From Haloferax marinisediminis (GTDB lineage: Archaea > Halobacteriota > Halobacteria > Halobacteriales > Haloferacaceae), in the NCBI RefSeq assembly GCF_009674585.1, contig NZ_WKJP01000001.1, positions 1,798,001-1,862,000 on the forward strand: a DNA stretch of 64,000 nucleotides, given 5' to 3'. Of the stretch, positions 28,980 to 38,029 are shown one piece after another. A program made the translations under genes and the position numbers. The notes under the pieces are model-generated. The model ran no database searches and was not told the DNA's origin. It saw only the letters and a list, made by a program, of their open reading frames with translations. Position 1 is the stretch's first letter, and every line of letters starts with the position of its first letter.

Positions 28980-29258
28980 ATGACTGTCATCTCTGCAACA
29001 CCTGTACTGGTGAACGTACGCGCCGAAATGAACGACCATGGGACGATGACCGTGGAGGTCCACGAAACGAACGAGACGCGTCACCTCGTCGAGTACGAGT
29101 CCGAGCGGATTCGTGATACCCTCGCCTCACTTCCAGAAGGAACCCGCGTCCCCATCGAGATGGTCCGCGTCGGGTCGCGGTCGAACGTCTGGAAGGTCGT
29201 CGCACTGCACGGCCGCCGCGTGCCGACGTACGACGCGTCTGTCTCGACCGCAAACTAA
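28980..29258 (+). CDS. Small haloarchaeal hypothetical protein
   Basis: 92 residues from the ATG at 28980. A mixed beta-rich protein ('VNVRAEMNDHGTMTVEVHETNETRHLVEYESERIRDTLASLPEGTRVPIEMVRVGSRSNVWKVVAL'). No known domain recognised. Its promoter region has a perfect inverted repeat about the TATA-like position, so it may be under specific regulation. Confidence 0.75.
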   Translation: MTVISATPVLVNVRAEMNDHGTMTVEVHETNETRHLVEYESERIRDTLASLPEGTRVPIEMVRVGSRSNVWKVVALHGRRVPTYDASVSTAN

Positions 29259-29415
29259 CCAGCACGGGTGACTGCAGTTCCCACTCGCACTTTCACGTTC
29301 GACGTGTCTCTCGATTTCTCTCTTGTCCTCTCGATTTCACTCGGCTTCGCATTCCTCGACTGGCCTCGGCACCGAATCGTCGCGGCTATATCCCTCGCGC
29401 GTGTCGCCCAGTCCA

Positions 29416-29799
29416 ATGACTGTCGTCGCCGAAGTACCCGTTCGATTCCGCGACCACGACGCCTTTGGGCACGTGAACAACGCTGTCTACGCGACCTACT
29501 GCGAACAAGCGCGTGTCGCATACTTCGAGGAAGTCCTCGACGTCCCCATCTCTGAACTCGATATCGTCGTCGCCCACCTCGAACTCGACTATCGCGCGCC
29601 AATCGAGGGCGTCGGAACCGTCGAAGTCGAAGTCGAAGCGGGTGAACCAGGTGGCAAAAGCTTCCCGCTGTTCTACGAACTCTCGTACGAGGGTGAAGTC
29701 GTCGCCTCTGGAAAGACGATTCAAGTCGCGATGGACGAGTCTGGACGGCCAACTCGCGTCCCCGATTCGTGGCGCGAGGCGATTGCAAATCAGTCCTGA
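29416..29799 (+). CDS. Hotdog-fold acyl-CoA thioesterase (4-hydroxybenzoyl-CoA type)
   Basis: 127 residues from the ATG at 29416. The motif 'VRFRDHDAFGHVNNAVYATYCEQARVAYFEE' is diagnostic of the 4HBT family, with the catalytic Asp and 'HVNN' segment. It would hydrolyse an acyl-CoA thioester in the cytosol. Length is usual. Alternative substrates cannot be told apart from sequence. Confidence 0.92.
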   Translation: MTVVAEVPVRFRDHDAFGHVNNAVYATYCEQARVAYFEEVLDVPISELDIVVAHLELDYRAPIEGVGTVEVEVEAGEPGGKSFPLFYELSYEGEVVASGKTIQVAMDESGRPTRVPDSWREAIANQS

Positions 29800-29860
29800 A
29801 CACGGAGCCGAGGCTGATTTTACGGGTGGAGTGGAACGTCGGTTCTGACGCTTGGTCACC

Positions 29861-29941
29861 AGTAACGGAGGAGAACCATCGGTTCGAGGTACGGAGGTGT
29901 GCCCTCGGCCCGAGGTTACAGAGGAGAGCCATCGGTCCGAG
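29861..29941. repeat. Three tandem 26-28-bp GC-rich units
   Basis: Units at about 29861-29888, 29889-29914 and 29915-29941 share a GGAG core and end in (T/C)CGAG. Units 1 and 3 are most alike (GAGGAGARCCATCGGTYCGAG pattern within 20-21 bases of each); unit 2 is diverged. They fill the 248-base gap between the thioesterase and queD; no gene is seen. Confidence 0.55.
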
Positions 29942-30047
29942 AGATGCGGCCTGCTGTGTACCTGTGAGGCCGACGAGCATCTTGCGTCGGATTCGCACGA
30001 CGAAGCCGAGACCGCGAGATTAAGTAGTCTGCCAATAATCTCAGAGT

Positions 30048-30524
30048 ATGCCCCAGGGAACACTCGAACGAACACGACACGCTGCTGACGAGGCAGCAGA
30101 CCCACTCGCCCGTGCGGGCGAACGTGTCCTACACATCGGTCGCGACCGGCCAATCCGTATCAGCGCCGGCCACCGACTCCTCCACCACGAGGGCAAGTGC
30201 AGTCGACCACACGGGCACAACTACGAAATCGCGGTCCGTGTCGTCGGCGAGCTCACCGACGAAGGCTGGGTCGTCGACAAAGGTGTCGTGACCGACGTCA
30301 TCGACGAGTGGGACCACCGATTCCTCGTCGAAGACGGCGACCCACTCGTCGAGGCGTTCGAACAGTCCGGGGACGCCGATGGGATGGTCGTCCTCGACGC
30401 GCCGCCGACGGCCGAAGTGATGGCCGTTCTCCTCGAAGAGAAACTGAAAGCGGCGCTTCCAGACACCGTCTCTGAGGTGTCCGTCGAAGTCAGCGAGACG
30501 TCGGAACTCTGTGCAGGCTACTGA
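30048..30524 (+). CDS. queD: 6-carboxytetrahydropterin synthase QueD
   Basis: 158 residues. The zinc site is visible: His42 in 'SAGHRLLHH' and 'CSRPHGHNY' with Cys51, His55 and His57. This is the PTPS/QueD family; the CxxxHGH motif and neighbours fit QueD, which makes 6-carboxy-5,6,7,8-tetrahydropterin for preQ0 and archaeosine. The N-terminus is about 30 residues longer than bacterial QueD. It overlaps queE by one base, and queC follows. Confidence 0.95.
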   Translation: MPQGTLERTRHAADEAADPLARAGERVLHIGRDRPIRISAGHRLLHHEGKCSRPHGHNYEIAVRVVGELTDEGWVVDKGVVTDVIDEWDHRFLVEDGDPLVEAFEQSGDADGMVVLDAPPTAEVMAVLLEEKLKAALPDTVSEVSVEVSETSELCAGY

Positions 30525-31297
30525 TGCCTGTCTCCGACTCCGTCACACGGCCAGACTCCGACACTGACGGCGACAGTCTCCCCATCAACGAACTGTTCGC
30601 ATCGCTTCAGGGAGAAGGAAAGCTCGCCGGCGTCCCGAGTACGTTCGTTCGGACGAGCGGGTGCAACCTCCGATGTTGGTTCTGCGACTCGTATCACACC
30701 TCGTGGGAACCGACACATGCGTGGATGGGCGTCGACGAAATCGTCGCCGAAGTCGACGCGCTCGCGCCCGAGCACGTCGTCGTCACCGGCGGTGAACCGC
30801 TCGTTCATCAGGAGACAGCAACGCTCCTCTCCGAACTCGCCGACGACTACCACCTCACCGTCGAGACGAACGGAACGCTCGAAACTGACGCTCCAATCGA
30901 CTTGGCGAGCATCAGCCCCAAACTCGCGTCGTCGACGCCGACGCCCGAGAACGCACCGGCAGACACCGACCCCGGGGTTTGGACGGACAAACACGAGTCT
31001 GCTCGAATCGACCTCGATGCCCTCGCCTCACTTGTCGACCACGCCGACGACTTCCAGTTGAAGTTCGTCGTCACCGGCCGCGACGACCTGCCCGAAATCG
31101 AGTCACTCGTCGAAGACGTCCGTGGCGTCACCGCCCGTGAGGTCCGCGACAGCGACGTTCTCCTCATGCCCGAAGGGCAGACACGCGAGGCCCTCGCGAA
31201 GACCCGAACCGACGTCGCCGAACTCGCGGCCGAGTTCGGCTATCGGTACACGCCTCGCCTCCACGTCGACCTCTGGAACGATGCGCCTGAGACCTGA
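30524..31297 (+). CDS. queE: 7-carboxy-7-deazaguanine synthase QueE
   Basis: 257 residues. The radical-SAM cluster motif is Cys47, Cys51 and Cys54 ('SGCNLRCWFCDSYHT'), followed by 'VVTGGEPLVHQE' and 'VETNGTL'. The enzyme makes 7-carboxy-7-deazaguanine from the QueD product. The ATG overlaps the queD stop (ATGA-type), so coupling is likely. The middle portion has an acidic insert around residues 140-160, typical of haloarchaeal members. Confidence 0.95.
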   Translation: MPVSDSVTRPDSDTDGDSLPINELFASLQGEGKLAGVPSTFVRTSGCNLRCWFCDSYHTSWEPTHAWMGVDEIVAEVDALAPEHVVVTGGEPLVHQETATLLSELADDYHLTVETNGTLETDAPIDLASISPKLASSTPTPENAPADTDPGVWTDKHESARIDLDALASLVDHADDFQLKFVVTGRDDLPEIESLVEDVRGVTAREVRDSDVLLMPEGQTREALAKTRTDVAELAAEFGYRYTPRLHVDLWNDAPET

Positions 31298-31347
31298 ACG
31301 TTCTCCGCAAACCCATCTCACCCAATTCACCTATCTCACCAATCACG

Positions 31348-32082
31348 ATGACTGACGACACACCGACGACCGACGACACAACCACCGACGAGAAACGCGC
31401 CGTCGTCCTCCTCTCCGGCGGCATGGACAGCGCGACGACTGCCTACGAGGCCAAGGAACGTGGCTACGAGATTTACGCGCTCCACACCTCTTACGGCCAG
31501 AAAACCGAGTCGAAAGAGTACGACTGCGCCCGTGCGCTCGCCGACGAACTCGACGCCCGCGACTTCCTCCACATCGAGACGAGTCACCTGAAGCAAATCG
31601 GTGCCTCGTCGCTCACGGACGACTCGATGGCGGTCGAAGACGCCGACATGGACTCCGAGGAGATTCCAACCTCGTACGTCCCGTTCCGAAACGCCAACCT
31701 CCTGTCGATGGCCGTCTCGTACGCCGAGGCCAACGACTGTGAGGCCGTCTTCGTCGGTGCGCACTCCGAAGACTACTCGGGCTACCCCGACTGCCGCCCC
31801 GAGTTCTTCGACGCGTTCGAAGCGATGGTCGACGTCGGCACGAAACCGGACACGCACATCTCACTCGAAGTGCCGTTCGTCCACGACTCGAAGACGGACA
31901 TCGCCCGACGCGGCATCGAACTTGGTGTTCCGTTCGAACACACGTGGTCGTGTTACCGCGCCGAAGAACCAGCCTGCGGAACCTGTGACTCGTGTGCCTT
32001 CCGGTTGCAGGCGTTCCAGAACCTCGGCGAACGTGACCCGATTCCGTACGCCGAGCGCCCAGACTACGTCGACGCAGCGTAG
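31348..32082 (+). CDS. queC: 7-cyano-7-deazaguanine synthase QueC
   Basis: 244 residues. PP-loop SGGMDS at 23-28, and a C-terminal zinc site with four cysteines ('CYRAEEPACGTCDSC'). The enzyme makes preQ0 from CDG with ATP and ammonia. In archaea preQ0 is inserted into tRNA at position 15 by ArcTGT (not in the window). The first 16 residues are Thr/Asp-rich and variable. It is the last of the queD-queE-queC group. Confidence 0.96.
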   Translation: MTDDTPTTDDTTTDEKRAVVLLSGGMDSATTAYEAKERGYEIYALHTSYGQKTESKEYDCARALADELDARDFLHIETSHLKQIGASSLTDDSMAVEDADMDSEEIPTSYVPFRNANLLSMAVSYAEANDCEAVFVGAHSEDYSGYPDCRPEFFDAFEAMVDVGTKPDTHISLEVPFVHDSKTDIARRGIELGVPFEHTWSCYRAEEPACGTCDSCAFRLQAFQNLGERDPIPYAERPDYVDAA

Positions 32083-32120
32083 GTCTCTCTTTTTTCACGA
32101 CGCTCGACGAACCATCGCGC

Positions 32121-32873
32121 ATGAGCGACGAGAAACGCCGAACTGCTGACCACTTTGGCGGCGCCGCCGAGTCGTACTTCGAGAGCGAGGTTCACCGACT
32201 CGGTGAAGACCGCCAGACACTCGCGGCGTGGTGCCGTGACGCGACCCGCGCGCTCGACATCGCGACGGGCGCTGGCCACACAGCAGGAGCGATTGCTGAG
32301 GTTGGTGTCTCTGAAGTCGTGGCTGCCGATGCGGCCCCACAGATGGTCGCCACAGCAGTCCGCGAGTACCCCGTCACTGGTGTCGTCGCCGACGCCGAGC
32401 GTCTCCCGTTTGCAGACGACTCGTTCGACGCCGTGGCGTGTCGCATCGCCGCGCACCACTTTCCTGACCCGGAAGCCTTCGTCACGGAAGTCGCTCGCGT
32501 TCTCGAACCTGGGGGGGTCCTCGCCTTCGAAGACAACGTCGCACCCGAAGACGGGGACCTCGCCGACTTCCTCAACGGGGTCGAACGCCTCCGCGACCCG
32601 ACCCACGTGGAACTGTATCCAGTCTCGCAGTGGCGCACGTGGTTCGAAGACGCGGGCCTCTCGGTCGAAACGGTCGAAACCGCGAAACTCACGCTCGAAT
32701 TCGACCCGTGGACCGAGCGAACCGGTGTCTCGCCCGAAGACCGTGACGAACTCGAACGTCGCTTCCGAGCGGCGTCCACAGCGGCAACAGAGATGTTCGA
32801 AATCGAATTCGACGGTGAGTCGATGGTCTCCTTCGCCAACCCAAAAGGGCTGATTCGGGCGCGACGGCGGTAA
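32121..32873 (+). CDS. Class I SAM-dependent methyltransferase
   Basis: 250 residues. Motif I 'ALDIATGAGHTAGAI' (about 44-58), motif II 'AADAAPQM', and 'ADAERLPFADDSFDAVACRIAAHHF' with the post-II region are typical of UbiE/COQ5-like enzymes ('ARVLEPGGVLAFEDN'). It acts on a small molecule or lipid, but the substrate is unknown. It follows queC by 38 bases, so it could be co-transcribed, though no queuosine or archaeosine step is known to need it. Confidence 0.9.
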   Translation: MSDEKRRTADHFGGAAESYFESEVHRLGEDRQTLAAWCRDATRALDIATGAGHTAGAIAEVGVSEVVAADAAPQMVATAVREYPVTGVVADAERLPFADDSFDAVACRIAAHHFPDPEAFVTEVARVLEPGGVLAFEDNVAPEDGDLADFLNGVERLRDPTHVELYPVSQWRTWFEDAGLSVETVETAKLTLEFDPWTERTGVSPEDRDELERRFRAASTAATEMFEIEFDGESMVSFANPKGLIRARRR

Positions 32874-32947
32874 CCTGAGACGAAAGAGTCGCATCGACCG
32901 GACGACCGACCAAATCCTCATCTATCTTCGCACCGTCATGTTATGAC

Positions 32948-33502
32948 ATGACACGAGTTATCGTGGTCGGTGGTGGCCCTGCAGGACTCTCGTCTGCACT
33001 GTTCGCGTCGAAGAACGGCCTCGACGTCGACGTGTTCGACACGGACAAGACGTGGCTTCACAGTGCGCACTTGTTCAACTACCTCGGCATCGAGTCGAAA
33101 GACGGGACCGAATTCCTCGAAGACGCACGCGAGCAGGTCGAAGGATTCGGTGCGACGCTCCACGACGGGGAGGTGACTGCAATCGAGCAGTCGGGTGATG
33201 GGTTTGTCGTCACCGTCGACGACGAGGGCCACGAGGCAGACTACGTCGTTCTCGCGACTGGGGCGAAGCGAACTCTCGCAGAAGAAGTAGGGTGCGCGTT
33301 CACCGACGATGGCGTCGTCGAGGTGGACGTGACGATGGAGACGAGCATCGAGAACCTGTACGCTACGGGGGCGATGGTCCGCGCCGAGGAGTGGCAAGCC
33401 ATCATCTCAGCAGGTGACGGGGCGGCAGCCGCGCTCAACATCCTGACCAAAGAGGAAGGAGAACACTTCCACGACTTCGACACGCCGGAGGACGCCAAGT
33501 AA
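32948..33502 (+). CDS. Short FAD-dependent oxidoreductase (thioredoxin-reductase-like, no CxxC)
   Basis: 184 residues. It has the FAD-binding GGGPAGLSSALFA (8-20), the second 'YVVLATGAKR', and 'SIENLYATGAMVRAEEWQAIISAGDGAAAALNI' near the C-terminus. It is about 60% of thioredoxin reductase length and lacks both the NAD(P)-binding domain and the CxxC pair. It may be a TrxR-like subunit or a stand-alone flavin protein with an unknown partner. The complete end motif argues against a broken gene. Confidence 0.85.
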   Translation: MTRVIVVGGGPAGLSSALFASKNGLDVDVFDTDKTWLHSAHLFNYLGIESKDGTEFLEDAREQVEGFGATLHDGEVTAIEQSGDGFVVTVDDEGHEADYVVLATGAKRTLAEEVGCAFTDDGVVEVDVTMETSIENLYATGAMVRAEEWQAIISAGDGAAAALNILTKEEGEHFHDFDTPEDAK

Positions 33503-33523
33503 TCGGCGAGCGACGTGCACTCG

Positions 33524-34378
33524 TCACGACTCGACGAGGAGGACGCCGATGACGACCAACGCGCCCCCGCCGAGCGTCACGAGCGACACCGGTTCCCCGA
33601 GAACGAGTGCACCTAGCGCGAGCGTCCCCGCGGGTTCGATGGTGCTGACGATGCTCGTCCGACTCGCGCCGATACGAGACAATCCGGCGAAGAACGCGAG
33701 TATCGGGACGACTGTCGCGACGATGGCAATCGCGACGATGATGAGCCACGACGTCGCTGTCGTCGGAACCGTGAGTTGGCCGGTCGCAGTTCCGAAGACG
33801 AGAAAGGAGACGGTTGCGGCAGGGAGAATGTGGGCAGTGAGCGTCTGTGAATCGACCGTAGATAACGCCCGCCGACTCACCACGATGTACGTCGCGTAGA
33901 CGATGGCCGCGAGGAGAACGATGAGGACGCCCCACGGGTCTACCTGCGTTGGGTCTGCCCCCGTGATGAAGACGACACCGGCGAGTGCGACGACGAGCGC
34001 CGCAACCGTCCGGCGTGTGACCGGTTCGTCGAGCACGAAGACGGCGAGTGCGACGACGAAAACCGGGTACGTGTAGAGGACGATACCGGTGAGCCCGGCA
34101 GTCAGATACTCCAATCCGACGAAGTAGAGGAGGCTCATCGTAGCGTAGCCGAAACACCCGAGGCCGAGGCCGACGAGGAGGTCACGGCCCGAGAGCAGGC
34201 GAAGATTCCCACGGACTCCGAGCCATGCCCAGACGAGTATCGTCGCGAGGAGGAACCGAAACGTGAGCACGGTCGGAATCGTCAGGCCTGCCGAGGCAGC
34301 GAGCTTTCCGAAGATACCGAGTGTACCGAACCCGAGTGCCGAGACGACGACGAGACCGGTCCCGAGTCGGTTGCTCAT
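33524..34378 (-). CDS. EamA-family (DMT) transporter 1
   Basis: 284 residues from the ATG at 34376-34378. Ten hydrophobic helices in two halves; each half has the EamA pattern, e.g. 'LRLLSGRDLLVGLGLGCFGYATMSLLYFVGLEYLTAGLTGIVLYTYPVFVVALAVFVLDEPVTRRT' and 'GALVLGEPVSLVTLGGGALVVIGVLL'. It likely exports small metabolites across the inner membrane; substrate unknown. It is divergent from a second EamA gene, 64 bases away. Confidence 0.92.
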   Translation of the reverse strand: MSNRLGTGLVVVSALGFGTLGIFGKLAASAGLTIPTVLTFRFLLATILVWAWLGVRGNLRLLSGRDLLVGLGLGCFGYATMSLLYFVGLEYLTAGLTGIVLYTYPVFVVALAVFVLDEPVTRRTVAALVVALAGVVFITGADPTQVDPWGVLIVLLAAIVYATYIVVSRRALSTVDSQTLTAHILPAATVSFLVFGTATGQLTVPTTATSWLIIVAIAIVATVVPILAFFAGLSRIGASRTSIVSTIEPAGTLALGALVLGEPVSLVTLGGGALVVIGVLLVES

Positions 34379-34442
34379 TGAAGAGTGACGGACAGCGCAG
34401 GGGCTAAAGCAATTCGCAAGCGGTAAGCCCCTTGTCTCCATC

Positions 34443-35333
34443 GTGCGGCGTGTGACCGCGTCTGCGCACGACAGCCCAATCTCTCCCTTCACTGGCCTCG
34501 GTGTCGCCATACTGGCGGTCAGCACGAGTGCCATTCTCGTTCGCTGGAGCAGCGCACCGAGTCTCGTCAAAGCGTTCTACCGCGTCGTCTTCACCGTCGC
34601 TCTCCTCGCCCCGGTTGCACTCGTCCGCCACCGCGACGCGCTGGCCAGTATCTCGCGTCGTGACCTCGTGGCCGCCAGTGGCGCAGGTGTCGCACTCGCA
34701 GCACACTTCGCATCGTGGTTCGAGAGTCTGAACCACACGACAGTCGCCGCTAGCGTCACGCTCGTTCAGGCACAACCGCTGTTCGTCGCCGTCGGCGCGT
34801 GGGCCTTCCTCGACGAACGCGTGAGTCGGCGGACGACACTCGGAATCGGCGTCGCCCTCGTCGGGATGGTGCTGATGTCGCTGTCGGACCTCCTCACTGC
34901 CAGTGGCGCGCCTCGGCCACTCTTCGGGAACGCGCTCGCTGTCGTCGGTGCGGTGACGGCGGCGGCGTACGTCCTCACCGGGCGGAGCGTCCGCCGGCGA
35001 GTCGACCTCGTCCCGTACGTCGTCGTCGTGTACAGCGTCTGCGCGCTGGCACTACTCTCTGTGGCAGTCACCCGGGGCGACCCCCTCTCGGGGTATCCGA
35101 CGCGTGAGTGGCTGTTGTTCCTCGCGATGGCGGTCGGCCCCGGAATCTTCGGGCACACGGTCATCAACTGGGCACTCGCCCACCTCGAATCGAGTGTCGT
35201 CTCCGTCTCGCTTCTCGGAGAGCCAGTTGGGAGTACGATTCTCGCGCTCTTTCTCCTCAGTGAGATTCCCACGCTCCCAACAATCGTTGGTGGTGCAGTC
35301 GTCCTCGGTGGTATCTACATCACTGCGTCGTAG
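34443..35333 (+). CDS. EamA-family (DMT) transporter 2
   Basis: 296 residues with a GTG start at 34443; a GTG at 34452 is an alternative. Ten membrane segments with the two-fold EamA design ('LVQAQPLFVAVGAWAFLDERVSRRTT', 'SLLGEPVGSTILALFLLSEIPTLPTIVGGAVVLGGIYI'). It is a distant paralogue of the divergent gene. The 64-base gap must hold two promoters. Confidence 0.9.
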   Translation: MRRVTASAHDSPISPFTGLGVAILAVSTSAILVRWSSAPSLVKAFYRVVFTVALLAPVALVRHRDALASISRRDLVAASGAGVALAAHFASWFESLNHTTVAASVTLVQAQPLFVAVGAWAFLDERVSRRTTLGIGVALVGMVLMSLSDLLTASGAPRPLFGNALAVVGAVTAAAYVLTGRSVRRRVDLVPYVVVVYSVCALALLSVAVTRGDPLSGYPTREWLLFLAMAVGPGIFGHTVINWALAHLESSVVSVSLLGEPVGSTILALFLLSEIPTLPTIVGGAVVLGGIYITAS

Positions 35334-35493
35334 TCGAAACAGCCGTTCGAGGGGGTTCTCAGAACCGATTTTAGTTCTCATCATTCGCGGATGGGACAGT
35401 CATAGCCCTCACTATTCTGGGTTTTGTACAGAAGATTATCGCGGGTGATAACCGCGACATAACGCTCATAATGGTGACCAGACGCAACACTGT

Positions 35494-37536
35494 ATGGACG
35501 ACGGCTCGGGTGCAGACGTACATGTTCTCCACGTCGACGACGAACCGAGCCTCACTGACCTCGTTTCTATCTTTCTCGAACGTGAAGCGGGTGACGTCGA
35601 CCTCTCTGTGTCGACATCGAACACTGGCTCCGAGGCGCTCGACCGACTCCGGCAAGAACGCATCGACTGTGTCGTCTCCGACTACGACATGCCCGGGATC
35701 GACGGATTGGCGTTTCTTCGCGCGGTCCGGGCCGAACACCCCGACCTCCCGTTTATCCTGTTCACCGGAAAGGGGTCCGAGGAAGTCGCTCGGGACGCGT
35801 TCCGCGTCGGTGCGACCGACTACATGCAGAAAGACACGGGCACCGACCAGTACACCGTGCTCGCGAACCGTGTGGTCAACGCTGTCTCACAGTCTCGGGC
35901 GAAAGCGGCGTCAGAACGCTATGGAACCGCCATCGAGGTCCTCGACAGCGGCGTCTACTCACTCGACAGCGACGCGCGCTTCTCGTCTGTGGACGATGTC
36001 TTCTGCGACCTCACCGGCTACAGTCGCGCTGACATCCTCGGCACCCGATTCTCCGACATCATCGAAGACGCCCCAGACGAGCTCGAAACCGTCTTCGAGA
36101 CCGTGACCGGGGCAGATGGCCCCGACACCGAGCGGTTCGAGGCACATCTCTCACCCGGCCCGAACTACCCACACGACGACCTCCTCTGCGAGGGCCACCT
36201 CGCAGCACGACCCGAAGAAGACGACGAACTGGGCGTCATCGGAACGCTCCAGGACGTCACCGAGCGACGCCGGTACCGTGACCGCATCCACTACGAGACG
36301 CGTCTGAAAGACGCTATCTTGGACACCTCCACGTCGCTCATGAGTGCCGAAGCGGACGAGATTGGAACGAAAATCGAGTGGACGCTCCAGCGGGTCGGCG
36401 AAGTCGCCGGTCTCGACCGGTGTTCGGTGTACCTCTACGACGACGAGACGAACGTCGCCGTCCGAATGCACGACTGGCAAGGCGGACAGTACACTCCCCA
36501 CCCGAACTGCATCTCACTCCACGATGCCCGCTGGCTGGTCACCCGGTTACACCAGTTCGAGAACGCGTGTCTCCACAGTGCGTCAGACCTCCCACCGGAA
36601 GCGTCGAACACGAAACGACTGCTCGAGAGCGTCGATACCGGCGGATTCGTCGCAATTCCGATGGTCTCGAAATGGTCGCTCGTCGGGTTCGTCGTCTTCG
36701 ACGTCGTCGACGACGGCCGGTCGTGGACAGACACGGAGGTCGACCTCCTCCGGTCGGTCGGGAACAACATCACGCACACGCTCGCCAGACAGCGCCGAGA
36801 GCGTGAACTCCGCCGGCAGAACGACCGGCTCGAAGAGTTCGCGTCTGTCGTCTCACACGACCTGCGAAACCCGCTCAACGTCGCCAAAGGCTTCGTCGAA
36901 CTCGCCCGTGACGAGAACGACCTGACGTACCTCGACAGGGCACTCGATGGCGTCACGCGAATGGACACGCTCCTCAACGACGTTCTCACACTGGCCAGAC
37001 AGGGCCGGAAAGTCGGCGAAACAGATTCAGTCGCCATCGAGCGCGTCGCCGAACGAGCGTGGATGGCGGTCGACACCGGGACCAACGCTGTTCTCGTCGT
37101 GGAAGACGGCCTCGGAACGACGCCGGCGGACGAAGGACGACTCCAGCAGGCGTTCGAGAATCTGTTTCGAAATGCAGTTGAACATAGTTCCACAGGCAGT
37201 CATGCTTCGCATGACAACGGTGCCGAGCATGGCCCGACGACTTCGGACGTGAACATCGTCGTCCGCGTTGGCCCGACATCCACAGGCTTCTACGTCGCCG
37301 ACGATGGCCCCGGTATCCCCGAAGAAAAACGTGAAATCGTGTTCGAACACGGACACACGACGTCCGAGTCGGGAAGTGGGTTCGGTCTCTCTATCGTCGA
37401 AAGTATCGTCGAAGCCCACGGTTGGGAGCTGTCGGTCACTCCCCCCGAACCTGACCTCGGCGGCGCACGCTTCGAGTTCGACATCGGTGGTGTCCGCCCG
37501 GAGGTCGAACCGCGGTTCTCACTCAGCGACGACTGA
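35494..37536 (+). CDS. Hybrid sensor kinase: receiver-PAS-GAF-HisKA-HATPase
   Basis: 680 residues. The N-terminal receiver has acceptor Asp63 ('SDYDMPG') and the acidic pair in 'HVDDEPS'. A PAS domain (about 135-265) is followed by a GAF domain (about 280-435, 'SVYLYDDETNVAVRMHD'), a HisKA with His455 ('SVVSHDLRNPL') and an HATPase ('NLFRNAVEH', 'VADDGPGIPEEKRE', 'GSGFGLSIVESIV'). The protein has no membrane helix, so it senses a cytosolic signal. No response regulator lies next to it. The order with an N-terminal receiver is common in haloarchaea. Confidence 0.94.
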   Translation: MDDGSGADVHVLHVDDEPSLTDLVSIFLEREAGDVDLSVSTSNTGSEALDRLRQERIDCVVSDYDMPGIDGLAFLRAVRAEHPDLPFILFTGKGSEEVARDAFRVGATDYMQKDTGTDQYTVLANRVVNAVSQSRAKAASERYGTAIEVLDSGVYSLDSDARFSSVDDVFCDLTGYSRADILGTRFSDIIEDAPDELETVFETVTGADGPDTERFEAHLSPGPNYPHDDLLCEGHLAARPEEDDELGVIGTLQDVTERRRYRDRIHYETRLKDAILDTSTSLMSAEADEIGTKIEWTLQRVGEVAGLDRCSVYLYDDETNVAVRMHDWQGGQYTPHPNCISLHDARWLVTRLHQFENACLHSASDLPPEASNTKRLLESVDTGGFVAIPMVSKWSLVGFVVFDVVDDGRSWTDTEVDLLRSVGNNITHTLARQRRERELRRQNDRLEEFASVVSHDLRNPLNVAKGFVELARDENDLTYLDRALDGVTRMDTLLNDVLTLARQGRKVGETDSVAIERVAERAWMAVDTGTNAVLVVEDGLGTTPADEGRLQQAFENLFRNAVEHSSTGSHASHDNGAEHGPTTSDVNIVVRVGPTSTGFYVADDGPGIPEEKREIVFEHGHTTSESGSGFGLSIVESIVEAHGWELSVTPPEPDLGGARFEFDIGGVRPEVEPRFSLSDD

Positions 37537-37549
37537 GGCCTGCGCGCAC

Positions 37550-38029
37550 CTACTCTAACGCCGCTTTCGTCCGTCGGTGACGCTCACGGAACATGGGCTC
37601 GAAGCCGACGCCACCAAACACGCCCGCCAGTTGGCCGAGTGGGCCGAACGGAAGTTCGTACTCCACGCGGTCATCGATAATCGTCTCGTCGCCGTCGGCG
37701 ACGAAGCGGTGTGTGTGTACCCACTCTCGGAACGGCCCCCCGGCCATATCGTCGCGGAACCACGCCGTTCTCTCGTCTTTGTTGCGACCGAGGATACGCG
37801 AGACCCACTGCTGGCGCGGACCAACGCCGAACGGTTGCATCGACATCTCGATCTCCGTCCCAGCGACGAGTTCTTCGGGGGCTTCGTCTGTGTCAGGACC
37901 ACGAACAGCCACGATTTCGAGGTTCATCCACTCCGGGGTGAGAGCCTCCAACCCAGAGATGTCCGAGTGGAACTCCCAGACGCGTTCGAGAGGGGCAGCG
38001 ACGCGGGTTCGACGCTGGTACACTGGCAT
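37550..38029 (-). CDS. SRPBCC-family protein (polyketide cyclase/START-like)
   Basis: 159 residues. 'RRTRVAAPLERVWEFHSDISGLEALTPEWMNLEIV' and 'EYELPFGPLGQLAGVFGGVGFEPMFRERHRRTKAALE' are the usual ends of the SRPBCC/Bet v1-like fold with its helix-grip ligand cavity. It probably binds a hydrophobic molecule. Function unknown. It is convergent with the sensor-kinase gene. Confidence 0.9.
   Translation of the reverse strand: MPVYQRRTRVAAPLERVWEFHSDISGLEALTPEWMNLEIVAVRGPDTDEAPEELVAGTEIEMSMQPFGVGPRQQWVSRILGRNKDERTAWFRDDMAGGPFREWVHTHRFVADGDETIIDDRVEYELPFGPLGQLAGVFGGVGFEPMFRERHRRTKAALE

Noticed and set aside
32948-33502. Broken thioredoxin reductase
   Set aside because: The frame is intact with both FAD-binding ends, so a short natural form is more likely than a truncation.
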